Below, piece after piece: positions 17,319-26,004 of a stretch of 64,000 nucleotides of DNA. Position numbers and translations under genes: made by a program. Each line of letters begins with the position of its first letter. Positions within the stretch are counted from its first letter, which is position 1. The DNA is from Streptomyces sp. DI166 (GTDB lineage: Bacteria; Actinomycetota; Actinomycetes; Streptomycetales; Streptomycetaceae). The stretch spans positions 34,678 to 98,677 of the forward strand of contig NZ_FLSP01000022.1 of NCBI RefSeq assembly GCF_900091315.1, in the 5' to 3' direction. Under the pieces are notes generated by a model. That model was not told where the DNA came from, ran no database searches, and worked only from the letters and a program-made list of their open reading frames with translations.

Positions 17319-19187
17319 ATGAACGTGTGGAGTTGCGGCGGCGACCCGGCGAGGCCCGGTGTGTGCGGTACCGGCGACGCCGGTGAGCTGGTGGGCCGCT
17401 CGCGGGAGTCCGCCGAGCTGGCGCGGCTGCTGACGGCGCACCGTCTGGTGACCGTGACCGGTAGGGCGGGCGTCGGCAAGAGCCGGCTGGCGACGGCGGT
17501 GGGCGCACGGTGGCCGCTGGTCCATGTGCACGGGCAGGGCGACTGCTCCAGGGCACTCACCGAGGTGCCGTCGACGGGTGTGCTCCTGCTCGACGACGTG
17601 GACCCGGTCCACCGGGCGACCGTGGGCCGGGTGCGGCGGCTGCTGGACGCCGCGCCCGGACTGCGGGTGCTGGTGACCGCACGGCAGGCCCTGGGCCTCG
17701 GCGAGGAACGGGTCCTGCGCCTGTCGCCGCTCGCCGCCACCGGTCCGGACGTTCCCCCGGCGGTGGACCTCTTCCTGCGCCGCGCCCGCGCCGCGTCGGA
17801 CGGCTTCCGCGCCGAGGGCTCCGACCTGCGGGCGGTGGAACGGATCTGCCGCTCCCTCGAAGGGGTCCCGCTCGCCCTCGAACTGGCCGCGGAACAACTC
17901 GCGTTCCAGCGAGTGGGCGACCTCGCCGCGGTCCTGGAGGTCCACCAGTGCTGGCTGCACGGCGAGGGCCCCGCGCTGCGCCGTCACCGTTCCCTGCGGG
18001 CCACCGTGGGCGCCTCCTACGCGCTGTGCGAGCGCGAGGCGCGGATCGTGTGGGGCAGGGCCAGCGTCCTCGCCGGGGCGTTCGACGAGTCCACCGCCGC
18101 CTTCCTGTGCGGCGGCGGGGGCGTGGAGCCCCACCGAGTACCCTCGCTGCTCGCCGGGTTGGCGGCCATCAACGTCCTCGAACCGGTCCGCGACCCCGGC
18201 GGACCGCGCCCTCCCCGCTACCGGATGACCCGCGCCGCACGGGACTTCGGCGCCGAACGGCTCCGGGCGGCCGGCGAGTGCGAGACCGCGCTGGAGCGCC
18301 GGGCCACTCATGCGCGGCAACTCGCCGCAACAGCCCAGCACTTGTGGGCCTCCGGCCGCCAGGACCAGGCGGTGGCGCTGGTCCAGGAGGAGCAGGAGGA
18401 GCTGACCGCCGTGCTGAACCAGGCCGTGCACCGCCCCGACCAGGGGGTCACGGCCCTGCAGACGGTCCTCGGCCTGTGGTTCTGGTGGGTGGTCTACGGC
18501 CGCGGCGAGCAGGGACTCGACTACCTGCTGCGGCTGCTGCCCCTGTGCCCGGAGGCCAACCCGGCTTCCAGGCACGGCCGTTGGCTGGCGGCCTGGCTCA
18601 GCGCGCGCCGCGATCCGCAGGCCGCCCGCATCCTGCTGGGCCCGGCCTGGCCGCAGGCGGTCCTGGCGGGCGACACCACCACGATCGGGCAGATCGCGCA
18701 TGTGCAGGGACTGATCGCGCTGCACGAAGGAGACCCGCGCGGCGCCGTCGAACACTTCGCCGAGTCCGCGCGCACCCTCCCCGCCCGCCCCGCCTACGGC
18801 CCCTCCCCCGCCGTCGCCCTGGCGACCCGGGCCGTGACCCAGACAGCCCTCGCCCCCGGCGCCGCCCGGCGCACGGCCCGCCGCGCCCTGTCCCGACGGG
18901 AGATCCGCGATGACGCCTGGGGCACCCTTCTCGCCCGCTACGCCCTGGCCTACGTCGACCACCACCAGGGCCGCGACACCCGTGCGGCCGGCCGCGCCCG
19001 CCGCACGCTGGCCACCCTCGACCACGCCCCCGCCCTGCCGCACGGCCACGAGGCACTGCGCGCCCTGGTCACGGACATCGAGTCGGGCACCCGGGACCGC
19101 CGCCCCCTCCCGCCCCTTCCCCGACCCCGCGGGGCCTCGACACCGGAGGTACCCACCGAGACCGCGAGCGGCACGAGCCGCCGCTGA
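17319..19187 (+). CDS. NB-ARC/AfsR-like STAND ATPase regulator
   Basis: This 622-residue protein resembles the ATPase and helical-repeat part of AfsR/MalT-like STAND regulators. An NTPase module opens with [15 protein letters not shown], Walker [13 protein letters not shown] (about residue 48) and Walker B GVLLLDDV (about 88). The segment [16 protein letters not shown] is typical of the winged-helix part of NB-ARC proteins. The C-terminal half is alpha-helical with TPR-like repeats ([28 protein letters not shown]). No SARP or LuxR DNA-binding domain is visible, so it is either a signalling ATPase or a regulator working through protein contacts. The ATG at 17319 was chosen; an upstream in-frame start at 17181 reads through non-conserved sequence. 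Confidence 0.8.
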   Translation: MNVWSCGGDPARPGVCGTGDAGELVGRSRESAELARLLTAHRLVTVTGRAGVGKSRLATAVGARWPLVHVHGQGDCSRALTEVPSTGVLLLDDVDPVHRATVGRVRRLLDAAPGLRVLVTARQALGLGEERVLRLSPLAATGPDVPPAVDLFLRRARAASDGFRAEGSDLRAVERICRSLEGVPLALELAAEQLAFQRVGDLAAVLEVHQCWLHGEGPALRRHRSLRATVGASYALCEREARIVWGRASVLAGAFDESTAAFLCGGGGVEPHRVPSLLAGLAAINVLEPVRDPGGPRPPRYRMTRAARDFGAERLRAAGECETALERRATHARQLAATAQHLWASGRQDQAVALVQEEQEELTAVLNQAVHRPDQGVTALQTVLGLWFWWVVYGRGEQGLDYLLRLLPLCPEANPASRHGRWLAAWLSARRDPQAARILLGPAWPQAVLAGDTTTIGQIAHVQGLIALHEGDPRGAVEHFAESARTLPARPAYGPSPAVALATRAVTQTALAPGAARRTARRALSRREIRDDAWGTLLARYALAYVDHHQGRDTRAAGRARRTLATLDHAPALPHGHEALRALVTDIESGTRDRRPLPPLPRPRGASTPEVPTETASGTSRR

Positions 19188-19206
19188 ACCGAGTGCCCTC
19201 CAGGCA

Positions 19207-19833
19207 TCACCGTTGATAGAGCTGCCACATGGACAACTCGTCGTCGTGCACGCGCAAGCGCTCAACCGCCTCGGCGAGACAGCGCTGTTGGGTGAGTTCG
19301 TAGAAGAGGAACATCGGCGCGAACACGCTGGCGTAGCCGAAAGGGGCGCCCTCGGGGGCGATGTAGGCGTCGGCGCCGGCGTCGAGGAAGGCGTCGGCCA
19401 GTGCGCGGTTCCCCGTCTCGCAGCCGTTGACGATCACGGTGCTGTCCGGGAGGCGGAGGTGTGCGCGCACCTGGTCGGGTCCGAGGGCACCGTTGAAGGG
19501 CTGGAACCGGGCCAGTTCCGCGGCGAGTTCGTCCATCAGGATGCGGCCCTCGTCACCGTGACAGGAGAGAATCACGTACGGCGCGACCGCCCTGCCGCTG
19601 CCCAGGGCCGCCACCAGGTGGCGTGGCTGGCCGACGGGCAGGTAGTTCACCCGGACCCCGAAGACCTCCAGTGCGTCCCGCAGCGGCTTCCCGAACCCGC
19701 TCTCGATGTCGAGCAGATCGACTTCGGTCCAGGCCAGCCGCCCGGCCTGGACGTCACGGATACGCGAGGGTCGCTGAGTGGCGAGCCATGCCTGTTCCTC
19801 TTTGCCCGGTCCGTCTCCATGTACATGCGTCAC
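19207..19833 (-). CDS. CHAT-like (caspase-fold) protein
   Basis: This 208-residue protein carries a His-Cys pair in the arrangement of CHAT/caspase-like peptidases: VILSCHGDEG with H92 and VIVNGCETGN with C138. It ends the core with ADAYIAPEG, like the strand after the catalytic cysteine. The assignment to the CHAT clan rests on these motifs only and is moderately sure. The GTG at 19833 lies 17 bases after the stop of the SMI1/KNR4 gene, so they are likely cotranscribed. CHAT proteins often act as effectors cut loose by a sensor partner; the substrate is unknown. Confidence 0.6.
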   Translation of the reverse strand: MTHVHGDGPGKEEQAWLATQRPSRIRDVQAGRLAWTEVDLLDIESGFGKPLRDALEVFGVRVNYLPVGQPRHLVAALGSGRAVAPYVILSCHGDEGRILMDELAAELARFQPFNGALGPDQVRAHLRLPDSTVIVNGCETGNRALADAFLDAGADAYIAPEGAPFGYASVFAPMFLFYELTQQRCLAEAVERLRVHDDELSMWQLYQR

Positions 19834-19850
19834 GGGGCCAAGATGCCACC

Positions 19851-20375
19851 TCAGGCGGTGGCTTCGAAGAACGGCCGCCACTCCGGACCGGGGTCGTGCG
19901 CGTACATGGTGGGGTCCTCGTTCCTGAGATACGCCAGCAGCCAGTCGCTGAACGGCATGTCGTGAGGGGTGTAGCTGAAGCTGTCCCACTCGTGCACGCC
20001 CACCGCCCAGGGTGCGGACGGGCTGTCCGGCACGCGCAGGAACACGGTCTCTCCTTGGGAGCAGGTCGCGACCGGCAGCAGCTGCCCGGGCAGCGACCCG
20101 ACCGTGTGGGGTGCGATCTCGTCCGCGCCGTCGCCCTCGTCCCAGAGCAGGATGGCCTCGCGGATCGTCTCGCCGAGGTCGCGGGTCGGATGTCCCGGGT
20201 GGTCCAGGTAGACCTGGTTGTTGATCACGACGGAGCCGTAGGCGTCGAGGATCTCTCGGAAGTCGGCGGGAAAGCGGACGTTGAGTTCGTGTTCCAGCCG
20301 TTCCCACGGAGCGGGGTCGGAGCAGTTGAAGCCGGGTTCTCCCAGCAGGGCTGTGATGTCGTCGAGGCTCGCCAT
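19851..20375 (-). CDS. SMI1/KNR4 (SUKH) family protein
   Basis: This 174-residue protein fits the SUKH superfamily: an N-terminal helix with WERLEHELNVRFPADFREILDAYG, the segment VVINNQVYLDHPGHP, and a C-terminal part WAVGVHEWDSFSYTPHDMPFSDWLLAYLRNE. SUKH proteins commonly serve as immunity proteins against polymorphic toxins, but many stand alone. Here it is followed by the CHAT-like gene, which suggests a functional pair. The ATG at 20375 is the natural start and is preceded by the strong terminator of the pectate lyase gene. Confidence 0.82.
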   Translation of the reverse strand: MASLDDITALLGEPGFNCSDPAPWERLEHELNVRFPADFREILDAYGSVVINNQVYLDHPGHPTRDLGETIREAILLWDEGDGADEIAPHTVGSLPGQLLPVATCSQGETVFLRVPDSPSAPWAVGVHEWDSFSYTPHDMPFSDWLLAYLRNEDPTMYAHDPGPEWRPFFEATA

Positions 20376-20391
20376 GACCGGAAGGCTACGG

Positions 20392-20426
20392 CCCGCTGCT
20401 CCGCCGGTGATCGGCGGAGCAGCGGG
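20392..20426. terminator. Strong hairpin terminator
   Basis: A perfect 15-bp stem (CCCGCTGCTCCGCCG against its complement) with loop GTGAT lies just past the pectate lyase stop and upstream of the SMI1/KNR4 start. It should end the pectate lyase transcript. Confidence 0.85.
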
Positions 20427-20443
20427 TGGTGTCTTATGGGCAC

Positions 20444-21988
20444 TTACGAGGCGTACGTCTCGAACTCGGCGACCTTCGGGGTGCCGTTGGAGCTTGTGAT
20501 CTCGAAGGTGATCTTCTTCAGGGAGGTCTGCGCGAAGGAGATCGCTCCCGCGCCGCTGCCCGAGGTGAGGACGGCGCCGGTGTCGGCGTTCAGCAGGCGC
20601 CAGGAGCCGACGGCGCCGGTGGACCCGGCGGCCTCGCGGATGTTGACGCTGCTCACCGTGGTGGCGGAGCCCCACTTGATGGAGATGGAGCCGGTGGAGC
20701 CGCTCGGTGACCAATAGGTGCTCATGTTTCCGTCGCGGACGTTGCCGTAGCTCGTGCCGTCGGCCTTACTGGAGCCGTCGGAGCCCGCGCCGATGCTGAG
20801 GTTGGTGCCGCTGGGCTCGGTCGGTGTGGGGGTGGTGGGGGTCGGAGTGGGCGTGGTCGGGGTCGGACTCGGCGTCTGCGGGGTGCAGTTGCCGTCGGAC
20901 ACCTTCAGCCCGGTGTTGGCGCCCGCCGTGCGGCTCACGACGTCGGGCACGCAGGTGGCGGCGTCGAGGGTGTAGGCGTACGGAATGGAGACCGTGGTGT
21001 TGGAGGTCGGGTTCGGACCCGCGGGGTAGTTCTTCGACCCGGTGGAGGACCAGGTCACGTTGTCGAAGACGTTGCCGCTGACCTGCCAGTAGCCGCGCTC
21101 GTCGGTGTAGAAGGTGCCGAGGACGTCCTTGGAGTCCTCGAAGTAGTTGTTGTCCACCTTGGCCTTGGCGCCGGCGCGGGAGTTGATGCCGGACTCGTTC
21201 AGGCTCTTGTAGTGGTTGTTGTAGGCGTGTGCCGTGCCGCCGCGGAGCAGGGGCGCGCGGGAGTCGATGTTGCTGTACAGGTTGTGATGGAACGTCACAT
21301 AGCCGTTGGACAGGTCGCTTTCGCTGGATCCGATCAGTCCGCCGCGGCCGGAGTTGCGCAGGATGCTGTATGACAGGGTCACGTACTGGGTGTTGTCCTT
21401 CATGTCGAAGAGACCGTCGTAGCCCTCCGACTCACCGCCGGACGCCTCCAGGGTGACGTGGTCGACCCAGACGTTGCGGACGTCGCTCTCCATGCCGATG
21501 GCGTCGCCGCCGTTGGAGGTGGGCGAGCCGGACTTCTTCACGTTCCGCACGGTGACGTTCTGGATGATGATGTTGCTGGATTCACGGATGTGGATGCCCA
21601 GTTGATCGAAGACGGCACCGCCGCCGACGCCGACGATGGTGACGTTGCTGATCTGCTTGAGCTCGATCACGCCCGCGGCGGTGTTGCAGCTGTCGCCCGA
21701 CACCTTCGCGGTGTTGCCGTGGTTGATGGTGCCCTCGACCTGGATCACGACGGGCGTACTGCTGCTGGCCCGCCCGCACAGCGCCGCGTGGATCTGAGTG
21801 CCGGTGGTGGCCTTGACGGTCTGTCCGCCGGCGCCGCCGGTGGTGCCGCCGTTCTGGGTGGCGTAGCCGGTCGCTCCGCTGGTCGCGGCGGATGCCGCGG
21901 GCATGGACAGCGCGGCGATCCCCGCCGCAGCCCCGAGGGCGAGCGCGGCCGAGACCGCGGACAGGCGTAGGGCGAGAGGTCTTTTCAT
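20444..21988 (-). CDS. Secreted pectate lyase (PL1) with C-terminal carbohydrate-binding-type domain
   Basis: This 514-residue exoenzyme cleaves polygalacturonate by beta-elimination. A signal peptide (MKRPLALRLSAVSAALALG, ending near AASAATSG) is followed by a right-handed beta-helix catalytic domain to about residue 370. Family-1 features include WVDHVTLEAS, the calcium-site stretch DGLFDMKDNTQYVTLSYS and VTFHHNLYSNIDSRAPLLRGG, which supplies the catalytic arginine. A Thr-Pro linker (TPTPTPTTPTPT) leads to a beta-sandwich of about 115 residues resembling a carbohydrate-binding/discoidin domain. The ATG at 21988 has CAGGAGAC upstream. A LacI-type palindrome lies about 145 bp upstream. Confidence 0.93.
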   Translation of the reverse strand: MKRPLALRLSAVSAALALGAAAGIAALSMPAASAATSGATGYATQNGGTTGGAGGQTVKATTGTQIHAALCGRASSSTPVVIQVEGTINHGNTAKVSGDSCNTAAGVIELKQISNVTIVGVGGGAVFDQLGIHIRESSNIIIQNVTVRNVKKSGSPTSNGGDAIGMESDVRNVWVDHVTLEASGGESEGYDGLFDMKDNTQYVTLSYSILRNSGRGGLIGSSESDLSNGYVTFHHNLYSNIDSRAPLLRGGTAHAYNNHYKSLNESGINSRAGAKAKVDNNYFEDSKDVLGTFYTDERGYWQVSGNVFDNVTWSSTGSKNYPAGPNPTSNTTVSIPYAYTLDAATCVPDVVSRTAGANTGLKVSDGNCTPQTPSPTPTTPTPTPTTPTPTEPSGTNLSIGAGSDGSSKADGTSYGNVRDGNMSTYWSPSGSTGSISIKWGSATTVSSVNIREAAGSTGAVGSWRLLNADTGAVLTSGSGAGAISFAQTSLKKITFEITSSNGTPKVAEFETYAS

Positions 21989-22130
21989 GGTCGTCTCCTG
22001 GCGTGTGCGTGGTACGTCCGATGCGTGGTGCGGGCGTTGCACGGTGCCTGGTTCCGTGGCGCGGTGATCCGCGCGGAGGGCACCCGGCCGACTGCCGGGA
22101 AGGGGATTCCCGGGGCGGCTCCGGCGAGCG

Positions 22131-22144
22131 GGAAAGCGCTTTCT
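22131..22144. promoter_or_regulatory. LacI-family-type operator
   Basis: GGAAAGCGCTTTCT is a near-perfect palindrome centred on CGCG-type GCGC, the classical shape of LacI/GalR operators. It lies in the 360-bp gap between the pectate lyase (minus) and the RibD-fold gene (plus), about 143 bp before the lyase start. No LacI gene is in the window. Apart from this site I see nothing else clear in 21989-22348. Confidence 0.55.
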
Positions 22145-22348
22145 GGCGGGAGACGATAGGGGCGGGCCGAGCGACTGACAAGACCATGGACGGAATCTCG
22201 TTCACATTCTCGAACGATTACGAGGTTGAAGGGCTGGGCGGAGCTTCGCGTGCGAGGCTGTGTATGTCGGGGGACGCCTGCGTGGAAGCCGCCCGCCGAG
22301 CCGCTGCGCCCGGACGGACCAGGACGAGGACGAGGAGTGTAGTTACCG

Positions 22349-22969
22349 ATGACGGCGCCAACGACCAGAGTGATCAGCGACATCACGATCTCGGCGGACG
22401 GGTACGCGGCCGGGCTCAACCAGAGCGAGGAGCGCCCCTTCGGCGACGACGGAGGCGACGGCTCCGGGGCCGTGCTGCACAGCTGGATGTTCGACCGGTC
22501 CGAGGAGAACCAGGCGGAGATCGAGCAGTTGGGCGGCGCCGGGGCCTACATCATGGGGCGCAACATGTTCGGCCCCGTACGCGGACCGTGGGACCGCCCC
22601 TGGAACGGCTGGTGGGGCGAGAGTCCCCCCTTCCACGTCCCGGTGTTCGTCCTCACCCACCACCCGCGCGAGCCCCAGCCGATGGAGGGCGGCACGACGT
22701 TCCACTTCGTCACCGACGGAATCACTTCCGCGCTGGAGCAGGCGAAGGCGGCGGCGGGCGACGGCGACGTCCTGATCCACGGCGGCGCGACAACGATCAA
22801 CCAGTACCTCGCGGCCGGCCTGATCGAGGAACTCCGTCTGCACATCGTGCCGTTGACCATCGGCGCGGGTTCCCGCCTCTTCGAGGACGTACCGCCCCTT
22901 CGGCTGACCCAGGTCAGCTCACGCGCCGCGACCCAGGTCACCCACGTGACGTATCGTGTCGACTCCTGA
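22349..22969 (+). CDS. RibD C-terminal/DHFR-fold reductase
   Basis: This 206-residue protein of the dihydrofolate-reductase-like RibD C-terminal family starts with VISDITISADGYAAG, has GAYIMGRNMFG near residue 70 and VLIHGGATTINQYLAAGLIEELRLHIVPLTIGAGSRLF near the end. Homologues are small NADPH-dependent reductases of unknown substrate and are very common in Streptomyces. The ATG at 22349 follows GAGGAG. It is probably monocistronic or cotranscribed with the tiny downstream gene. Confidence 0.88.
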   Translation: MTAPTTRVISDITISADGYAAGLNQSEERPFGDDGGDGSGAVLHSWMFDRSEENQAEIEQLGGAGAYIMGRNMFGPVRGPWDRPWNGWWGESPPFHVPVFVLTHHPREPQPMEGGTTFHFVTDGITSALEQAKAAAGDGDVLIHGGATTINQYLAAGLIEELRLHIVPLTIGAGSRLFEDVPPLRLTQVSSRAATQVTHVTYRVDS

Positions 22970-23013
22970 ACGGGACCCGCCTCGTTCATCGACGGCACAA
23001 CTGGGGGAGCACG

Positions 23014-23178
23014 ATGGGCTCGGACGCCACATGGCAGGACGCCGTCCTGAGCGCCATCCTCATCGGCTCCGTCCCGATCCTCGTCGGAGGACCGGTACTC
23101 CTGTCCGTCATCGGGCTGACGGTGTGGGTGTCGAGGCGGGTGCGTTCACGGAACGGCAGTCGTCCCACAGACCACTGA
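23014..23178 (+). CDS. Small single-pass membrane protein
   Basis: This 54-residue product has one long hydrophobic stretch (about residues 12-40) followed by a basic tail (SRRVRSRNGSR), so it should be a one-helix membrane peptide with its C-terminus inside. An ATG with GGGGGAG seven bases upstream supports translation. I do not recognise a family. It lies 45 bp after the RibD-fold gene on the same strand. Confidence 0.5.
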   Translation: MGSDATWQDAVLSAILIGSVPILVGGPVLLSVIGLTVWVSRRVRSRNGSRPTDH

Positions 23179-23191
23179 TCGCTCCGCGCCC

Positions 23192-23710
23192 CTACTCCGC
23201 CCCCTCGTCGAAGTCCTCGACGAAGTAGCTGTCGTGCCGTACGCGGAACCGCTTCAGTTCCTCGCTGCCGCGTTGGGCCATTTCGGCGACGCGCTCGAAG
23301 TACTCCTCGCGAGGGGCGCCCGGGGAGAAGAGCATGAGCATGGACATGGGGGCGTCGGAGGTGTTCCTGAAGGCGTGCAGGCCGCCGACGGGGACGTAGA
23401 GGAAGTCGCCGGTACGGCCGGTGACCCACTTGTCGCCGTTGTAGAGCTCCAGCTCGCCGGAGAGGATGTAGAAGGACTCCGACATCGCCTTGTGAAAGTG
23501 GGTCTTGGGGCCTCCGGCGCGGGCGGCCAAGTCCACCTTGTACAGGCCGAATTCGCCGCCGGTCGAGAGTTGGGTGGCGAGATAGCTCGTCGTTCCCGCG
23601 GGTGAGGAGAGGTCCGGAGGCGTGTCCGCCGGGCGGAACACCGCGTTCACCTCTCCCCTGTCACCGTGGTAGCGGGGCTCCGGGTAGGTCAGGTCCTCGG
23701 GGTACGACAT
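23192..23710 (-). CDS. Cupin-domain protein
   Basis: This 172-residue single-domain cupin has metal-binding motif 1 as THFHKAMSESFYILSGELEL (two His and one Glu) and motif 2 as GDFLYVPVGGLHAFRNTSD (His), around residues 70-120. Such proteins bind a divalent metal and may be dioxygenases, isomerases or sensors; the reaction cannot be told here. The ATG at 23710 begins MSYPEDLTYPEPRY. It is convergent with the small membrane-protein gene, 13 bp apart. Confidence 0.85.
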   Translation of the reverse strand: MSYPEDLTYPEPRYHGDRGEVNAVFRPADTPPDLSSPAGTTSYLATQLSTGGEFGLYKVDLAARAGGPKTHFHKAMSESFYILSGELELYNGDKWVTGRTGDFLYVPVGGLHAFRNTSDAPMSMLMLFSPGAPREEYFERVAEMAQRGSEELKRFRVRHDSYFVEDFDEGAE

Positions 23711-23803
23711 GGCGTGCGCTCCTTCTGGCTCGTCCGGTACCGCAAGCCTGCTCCCCTCCCCGGGCAGGGGCATCGGCCGTCCGGATGATCTTGGAGGAAC
23801 CCG

Positions 23804-23823
23804 AGGCCGAGGGCCTTCGGCCT
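23804..23823. terminator. Possible hairpin terminator
   Basis: AGGCCGA and TCGGCCT pair around a six-base loop, in the gap downstream of the zinc-ribbon gene at 23883 and upstream of the cupin start. The stem is only seven bases, so the call is weak. Confidence 0.35.
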
Positions 23824-23882
23824 AGGTCGGGGTGGTCGTGACGGAGTCCCGGTTGGCCCCGCTCATACGCTCGTCATCGCCG

Positions 23883-24077
23883 TCACACGCCCCAGGCGCG
23901 GGTCTTGTCCAGATGCTCGATCAGTTGCGTCTCCGACCGGAGCAGCCGTTCCCTGTGCTCGGGAGGCAGCGTCGCCAGGGCGTCGACGAGCCGTTGTGCC
24001 CGGGGTATATGGACCATGTTCGCCGCATACACGCGACAGCCGGAGCACCAGGCGAGCCCGACGCAGCGCTCGTACAC
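23883..24077 (-). CDS. Small zinc-ribbon protein, 5' end uncertain
   Basis: The reading frame encodes a small cysteine-rich protein. From the first in-frame GTG (24077) it gives 64 residues containing LAWCSGCRVYAANMVHIPRA and a helical tail. Codon use and sequence show that coding extends further upstream to about 24200 (CAACGTPVRSYQYRFHPPDS), which would supply the other cysteine pair of the ribbon, but no ATG, GTG or TTG exists between the stop at 24216-24218 and 24077. Either a start codon has been lost, there is a small frameshift from an out-of-frame ATG, or translation begins unusually. Function unknown; it may be a decaying gene. Confidence 0.45.
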   Translation of the reverse strand: MYERCVGLAWCSGCRVYAANMVHIPRAQRLVDALATLPPEHRERLLRSETQLIEHLDKTRAWGV

Positions 24078-24238
24078 CGCGGAGTCGGGCGGATGGAAAC
24101 GGTACTGGTAGGAGCGGACAGGCGTGCCGCAGGCGGCGCAGATCCGGCGGTCACCGTCCCGGACGGTCTCCCAGGTGCCGGACTTCGTCCATCGCCGCCG
24201 AGCGGTATGTGCTCTTCAAGTCGTCATGGCGAGCACTA

Positions 24239-24556
24239 TCACTCGTCGACGAGCCCGAAGCCCACCGCGAATCCCTCCAGGAACTCCCGCCGCGCTGGGT
24301 TCTGTTCCGCCGCCGCCATCGTGTCGAGCAGGTGCAGCAGTTCGGTGCGTTGGTCGTCGGTCAGTTGGGTCGCCCAGTGCGCGATGCCCTCCAGCACCTT
24401 GACGGCGTCGTCCGGATGCATCTGCTCGTCCTCGCAACTCTCCACGAACCAGAGCACGTCGACGAAGGCCTCGGCCATGGCTCGGGTGAGGGAGGGGTAT
24501 ACGGCGGTCACGTCTGTCTCCAAGGTCGTGGGTCCCTGCCATTGAACCCTTGTCAC
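24239..24556 (-). CDS. Small acidic protein of unknown function
   Basis: This 105-residue, mostly helical protein has segments MAEAFVDVLWFVESCEDEQM and VLEGIAHWATQLTDDQRTELLHLLD. It looks like a soluble all-alpha protein; I do not recognise a family, though a similar arrangement appears in small immunity-type proteins. GTG at 24556 is the likely start; the Shine-Dalgarno is weak. It is on the same strand as the zinc-ribbon gene and about 160 bp from it. Confidence 0.6.
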   Translation of the reverse strand: MTRVQWQGPTTLETDVTAVYPSLTRAMAEAFVDVLWFVESCEDEQMHPDDAVKVLEGIAHWATQLTDDQRTELLHLLDTMAAAEQNPARREFLEGFAVGFGLVDE

Positions 24557-24649
24557 CGACGGACCAGGGCACCACGTAGTGAATCAGCCCGCACAGGGCG
24601 TGCGGACTCCCACCGTGCCCCGGTCCGCGCCGTGGGAGTTAAGTACTGC

Positions 24650-25747
24650 ATGAATCCGTACAACACCCCGCCCGTGTCGTGCCCTTGGTGGAGGACCACA
24701 CCTGCCGTCCTGGGCCTCCTCGTCCTGATCGCCCTGTTCGGCACTTTCAGCTACACCCTGGGCTTCTTCGTGATGATCGCGGCTGTCGTGGCCGTGTGGG
24801 TCGTCGCTCCGTGGCGCAAGCGCGCGAAGCTCGGTGCGACGCTCGGCGCCCTGGTGCTCCTGACGATCGGCGGAGAGGTGGGTGCGCGCCTCGACCACGA
24901 CCCCGCACCCACCACCGATGCCAAGTCAGCGGATCCGAGCCGAGTAAGCACCGACGCGGCCTCCCCGTCCCCGCTCGCCGATTTTGCCGGGCAACCCCTG
25001 CACAAGGCCGAAGAGCGGGCACGTTCTGCCGGCTACCGCGCGGGCCACCACGACGCTGCCGAAGACGGGCGCACGATCTTCATGCGGTCCTTGTGGACCG
25101 TGTGCTTCCAGAAGGCCGACACAGCCACGAAGACCGTCGACTTCGCGGCTGTCAGAACCGGCGAGCCCTGCCCCGCGAAGGACGGCGCCCCACTTCCCTG
25201 GCCGAAGATGCCGGACGTCGTCGGCGCCACCTACGACGCGGCCGTCGAGGAACTGGAACAGGCCGACATCGACCTCGACAGCGTCACACTCGACGACGTC
25301 TACCTCGATGTCGACGCTCCGTCCGTGGACGAAGCAGCGGAGAACGGCCATGAGTGGCGGGTCTGCTTCCAGTCCCCGGACGAGGGAACCAGCGTCCCCT
25401 CCGACACCATCGTCCATCTCGACCTGGGCCGGTGGACCGACGCGGACCTCGTCCAACGCTGCCCTTCCCAGAAGGACACGACCTACAAGATCCCGGCCAA
25501 CGATCCCGACTACGCCGATGACAACGGCGACAGCAGCGCCAACGCTGACAGCGGCAGTCGTATCGGAGGCGGTGGGTCGACCGACGGGGATTCGTCGTCC
25601 TCCGGCGGTTCCGAAGGAGGCAGCGCGGGCACCGTCCACCCCGGTGCGTTCTGTTCCCCCTCCGGAGCGACCGGCACTTCCAGGACCGGAAAGCCGATGG
25701 TCTGCGGGCCCGGTTCCGACGGCCGCGACCGTTGGCGGAGTGCCTGA
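24650..25747 (+). CDS. Membrane-anchored PASTA-domain protein with Excalibur-like C-terminus
   Basis: This 365-residue protein has two N-terminal hydrophobic segments (about residues 18-55 and 62-78), so it is probably anchored with a large outside part. Two PASTA-like repeats follow: LADFAGQPLHKAEERARSAGY and MPDVVGATYDAAVEELEQADI. A Ser/Gly/Asp-rich linker then leads to a tail (FCSPSGATG through MVCGPGSDGRDRWRSA) resembling the cysteine motif seen at the ends of many streptomycete surface proteins. PASTA domains bind cell-wall fragments in kinases; no kinase domain is present. An in-frame GTG at 24632 is an alternative start. Confidence 0.7.
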   Translation: MNPYNTPPVSCPWWRTTPAVLGLLVLIALFGTFSYTLGFFVMIAAVVAVWVVAPWRKRAKLGATLGALVLLTIGGEVGARLDHDPAPTTDAKSADPSRVSTDAASPSPLADFAGQPLHKAEERARSAGYRAGHHDAAEDGRTIFMRSLWTVCFQKADTATKTVDFAAVRTGEPCPAKDGAPLPWPKMPDVVGATYDAAVEELEQADIDLDSVTLDDVYLDVDAPSVDEAAENGHEWRVCFQSPDEGTSVPSDTIVHLDLGRWTDADLVQRCPSQKDTTYKIPANDPDYADDNGDSSANADSGSRIGGGGSTDGDSSSSGGSEGGSAGTVHPGAFCSPSGATGTSRTGKPMVCGPGSDGRDRWRSA

Positions 25748-26004
25748 CCCGCGCCCCCACGCCCGAGCACAGCGGCACACCTGCCGGACCCACCCCCTCC
25801 GGCCGGTTCGTTCACACGGGGGCTTTCCGTAGGTATTGCGTGGGTCTGCGTGGAGATCGGGGCCGTAGTGGCTAGCCTCGCGCCCGCGGTGGGTGATCCG
25901 CCCCCGCTTGGACGAGGAGAAGCGCGATTACCGACTCACAGCCCGAACCGACCGGTCACACCGCCTCCGGCGAGCAGCGGCAGGAGGGGGACCACCTCCG
26001 GGAT

